14,895 bases of DNA, from contig JAENJB010000010.1 of the NCBI GenBank assembly GCA_016844565.1, positions 1 through 14,895 on the forward strand. Direction: 5' to 3'. Made by a program: the position numbers and the translations under genes. The stretch is from Dehalococcoidia bacterium (GTDB lineage: Bacteria > Chloroflexota > Dehalococcoidia > JAENJB01). Shown here piece by piece: positions 13,894 through 14,895 of this stretch. Each line of letters begins with the position of its first letter. The stretch's first letter is position 1. The notes beneath the pieces are model-generated. The model saw only the letters and a list, made by a program, of their open reading frames with translations, searched no databases and was not told the DNA's origin.

Positions 13894-14895
13894 TTGACCA
13901 CAGTCGGGCACGGCAGTCTGCTGAAACGTGGCGTCGCCGAGGTAATCGCCGAAGAAGAGATGGTCCGCTTGCTGGATTCGGGCAGGCCGCTCCGGCTGAA
14001 GCAGGGCTTCGATCCGAGCCGTCCCGATATCCACCTGGGCCATGTAGTCGGACTGAGAAAGCTGCGGCAGTTCCAGGAGATAGGGCATAAGGTCGTCCTG
14101 ATAATCGGTGACTGGACGGCTCAAATCGGCGACCCCAGCGGGGCGTCCACCACCAGGACCATGCTCACCGCCGGTGAGGTGCAGGAGAACGCTCAGACCT
14201 ATATGAAGCAGTTCTTCAAGATAGTCGATCGGGACAAGACCGAGCTGAGGTGGCAAAGTGAATGGTACGGGAAGTTCGGTCTGGCGGATGTGATTGCCCT
14301 GACGAGCAAGTTCACCGTGGCCCAGATGCTGGCCCGGGAGGACTTCAGCAAGAGGATGGCGGCCAGCCGTCCGGTGGCTGTCACTGAGTTGCTCTATCCG
14401 CTGTTGCAGGCCCACGATTCCGTGGTCATCAGGTCTGACGTGGAGTTCGGCGGGATAGACCAGAAGTTCAACTGCCTGGTCGGCCGCGAGCTGCAGCTGG
14501 CCGAGGGCCAGACGCCGCAACAGATAGTGCTGGTCCCGCTACTGGTGGGGACCGACGGCAGCCAGAAGATGAGCAAGAGCCTGAGCAACTATATCGGCAT
14601 AGACGAGCCGCCGCGGGAGATGTATGGTAAGCTCATGTCCGTACCCGATTCCGTGCTAGGTGATTATTTTGAATTGCTGACCGATGTCCCGGATGCGGAG
14701 CTGGCCGAGATCAAGGCTGACCTGGCCCAGGGGAAGGTCAATCCCATGCTCCTCAAGAAGAGACTGGCAAAGATACTGGTGAGCGAGTTCCATGGTGCAG
14801 AGGCCGGACAGAAGGAGGAGGAGTATTTCACCAGGGTCTTCCAGGAGAGGAGAGAGCCTGAGGAGGTCCGGAAGATACCGTTTCAGGATGCGTTT
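13894..14895 (+). CDS. tyrS: Tyrosyl-tRNA synthetase (3' end beyond window)
   Basis: This class I aminoacyl-tRNA synthetase charges tRNA-Tyr. The frame is open from a TAG at 13888 to the right edge; 334 residues are visible of an expected 400 or so, and the C-terminal S4-like RNA-binding domain would follow. Motifs seen are GFDPSRPDIHLGH with the HIGH-type HLGH (47-50), IGDWTAQIGDPSG, a VEFGGIDQKFN segment in the tyrosine/tRNA-binding region, and KMSKS (225-229). The start is TTG at 13894, supported by AAAGGG 6 bases upstream and by the normal N-terminal length; the first in-frame ATG (13960) would remove 22 residues upstream of the catalytic fold. It follows ribF after repeat element D. Confidence 0.93.
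   Translation, partial: MTTVGHGSLLKRGVAEVIAEEEMVRLLDSGRPLRLKQGFDPSRPDIHLGHVVGLRKLRQFQEIGHKVVLIIGDWTAQIGDPSGASTTRTMLTAGEVQENAQTYMKQFFKIVDRDKTELRWQSEWYGKFGLADVIALTSKFTVAQMLAREDFSKRMAASRPVAVTELLYPLLQAHDSVVIRSDVEFGGIDQKFNCLVGRELQLAEGQTPQQIVLVPLLVGTDGSQKMSKSLSNYIGIDEPPREMYGKLMSVPDSVLGDYFELLTDVPDAELAEIKADLAQGKVNPMLLKKRLAKILVSEFHGAEAGQKEEEYFTRVFQERREPEEVRKIPFQDAF

Noticed and set aside
13774..14520. 248-codon open frame on the minus strand
   Set aside because: It lies opposite tyrS, which has clear HLGH and KMSKS motifs, and ends in repeat element D. It is a shadow frame.

Overview
The window looks like a chromosomal segment of an uncultured bacterium, most probably a member of the Chloroflexota (Dehalococcoidia-like). 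This rests on moderate evidence: fairly high G+C, a long Bacillus-type SRP RNA with an Alu domain, a DnaQ-DinG fusion, neighbouring ribF and tyrS genes, and intergenic inverted repeats of the GTCATTGCGAG...CTCGCAATGAC type. No phage, plasmid, transposase, CRISPR, tRNA or rRNA gene is visible. Most content is housekeeping.

Layout, left to right. Positions 1-873 (-) carry the 5' two thirds of a glycogen synthase gene (glgA), cut by the window edge. After a repeat-bearing divergent spacer, a tRNA nucleotidyltransferase / poly(A) polymerase-family gene runs rightward (1068-2336). Its stop codon interlocks with that of dinG. A leftward block follows, listed in transcription order: SRP RNA (about 11159-10892), an SDR dehydrogenase, an amidohydrolase-2 family protein, an acyl-CoA carboxylase carboxyltransferase subunit, rsmA (16S rRNA dimethyltransferase), ispE (MEP pathway kinase) and dinG (exonuclease-helicase). 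The SDR, amidohydrolase and carboxyltransferase genes look like a small acyl-CoA or carboxylic-acid metabolic cluster of unknown substrate. rsmA, ispE and dinG are tightly packed and probably form one operon.

Right of the SRP RNA gene, transcription runs rightward: aroH (chorismate mutase) and aroF (type I-beta DAHP synthase) form a two-gene shikimate / aromatic amino acid operon. A strong Rho-independent terminator ends it and lies directly against the start of ribF (bifunctional riboflavin kinase / FAD synthetase). After a roughly 100-bp inverted-repeat element comes tyrS, which starts with TTG and is cut by the right edge.

No convincing new multi-gene system is present. The points most worth a second look are: a short palindrome (GTCCCGAT-loop-ATCGGGAC and relatives) found both in intergenic repeats and inside the reading frames of cca and dinG; an arginine-to-serine change in the erythrose-4-phosphate-binding KPRTSP motif of the DAHP synthase; active-site variants in the amidohydrolase and the carboxyltransferase; and signs of leaderless or short-leader mRNAs at cca and glgA.
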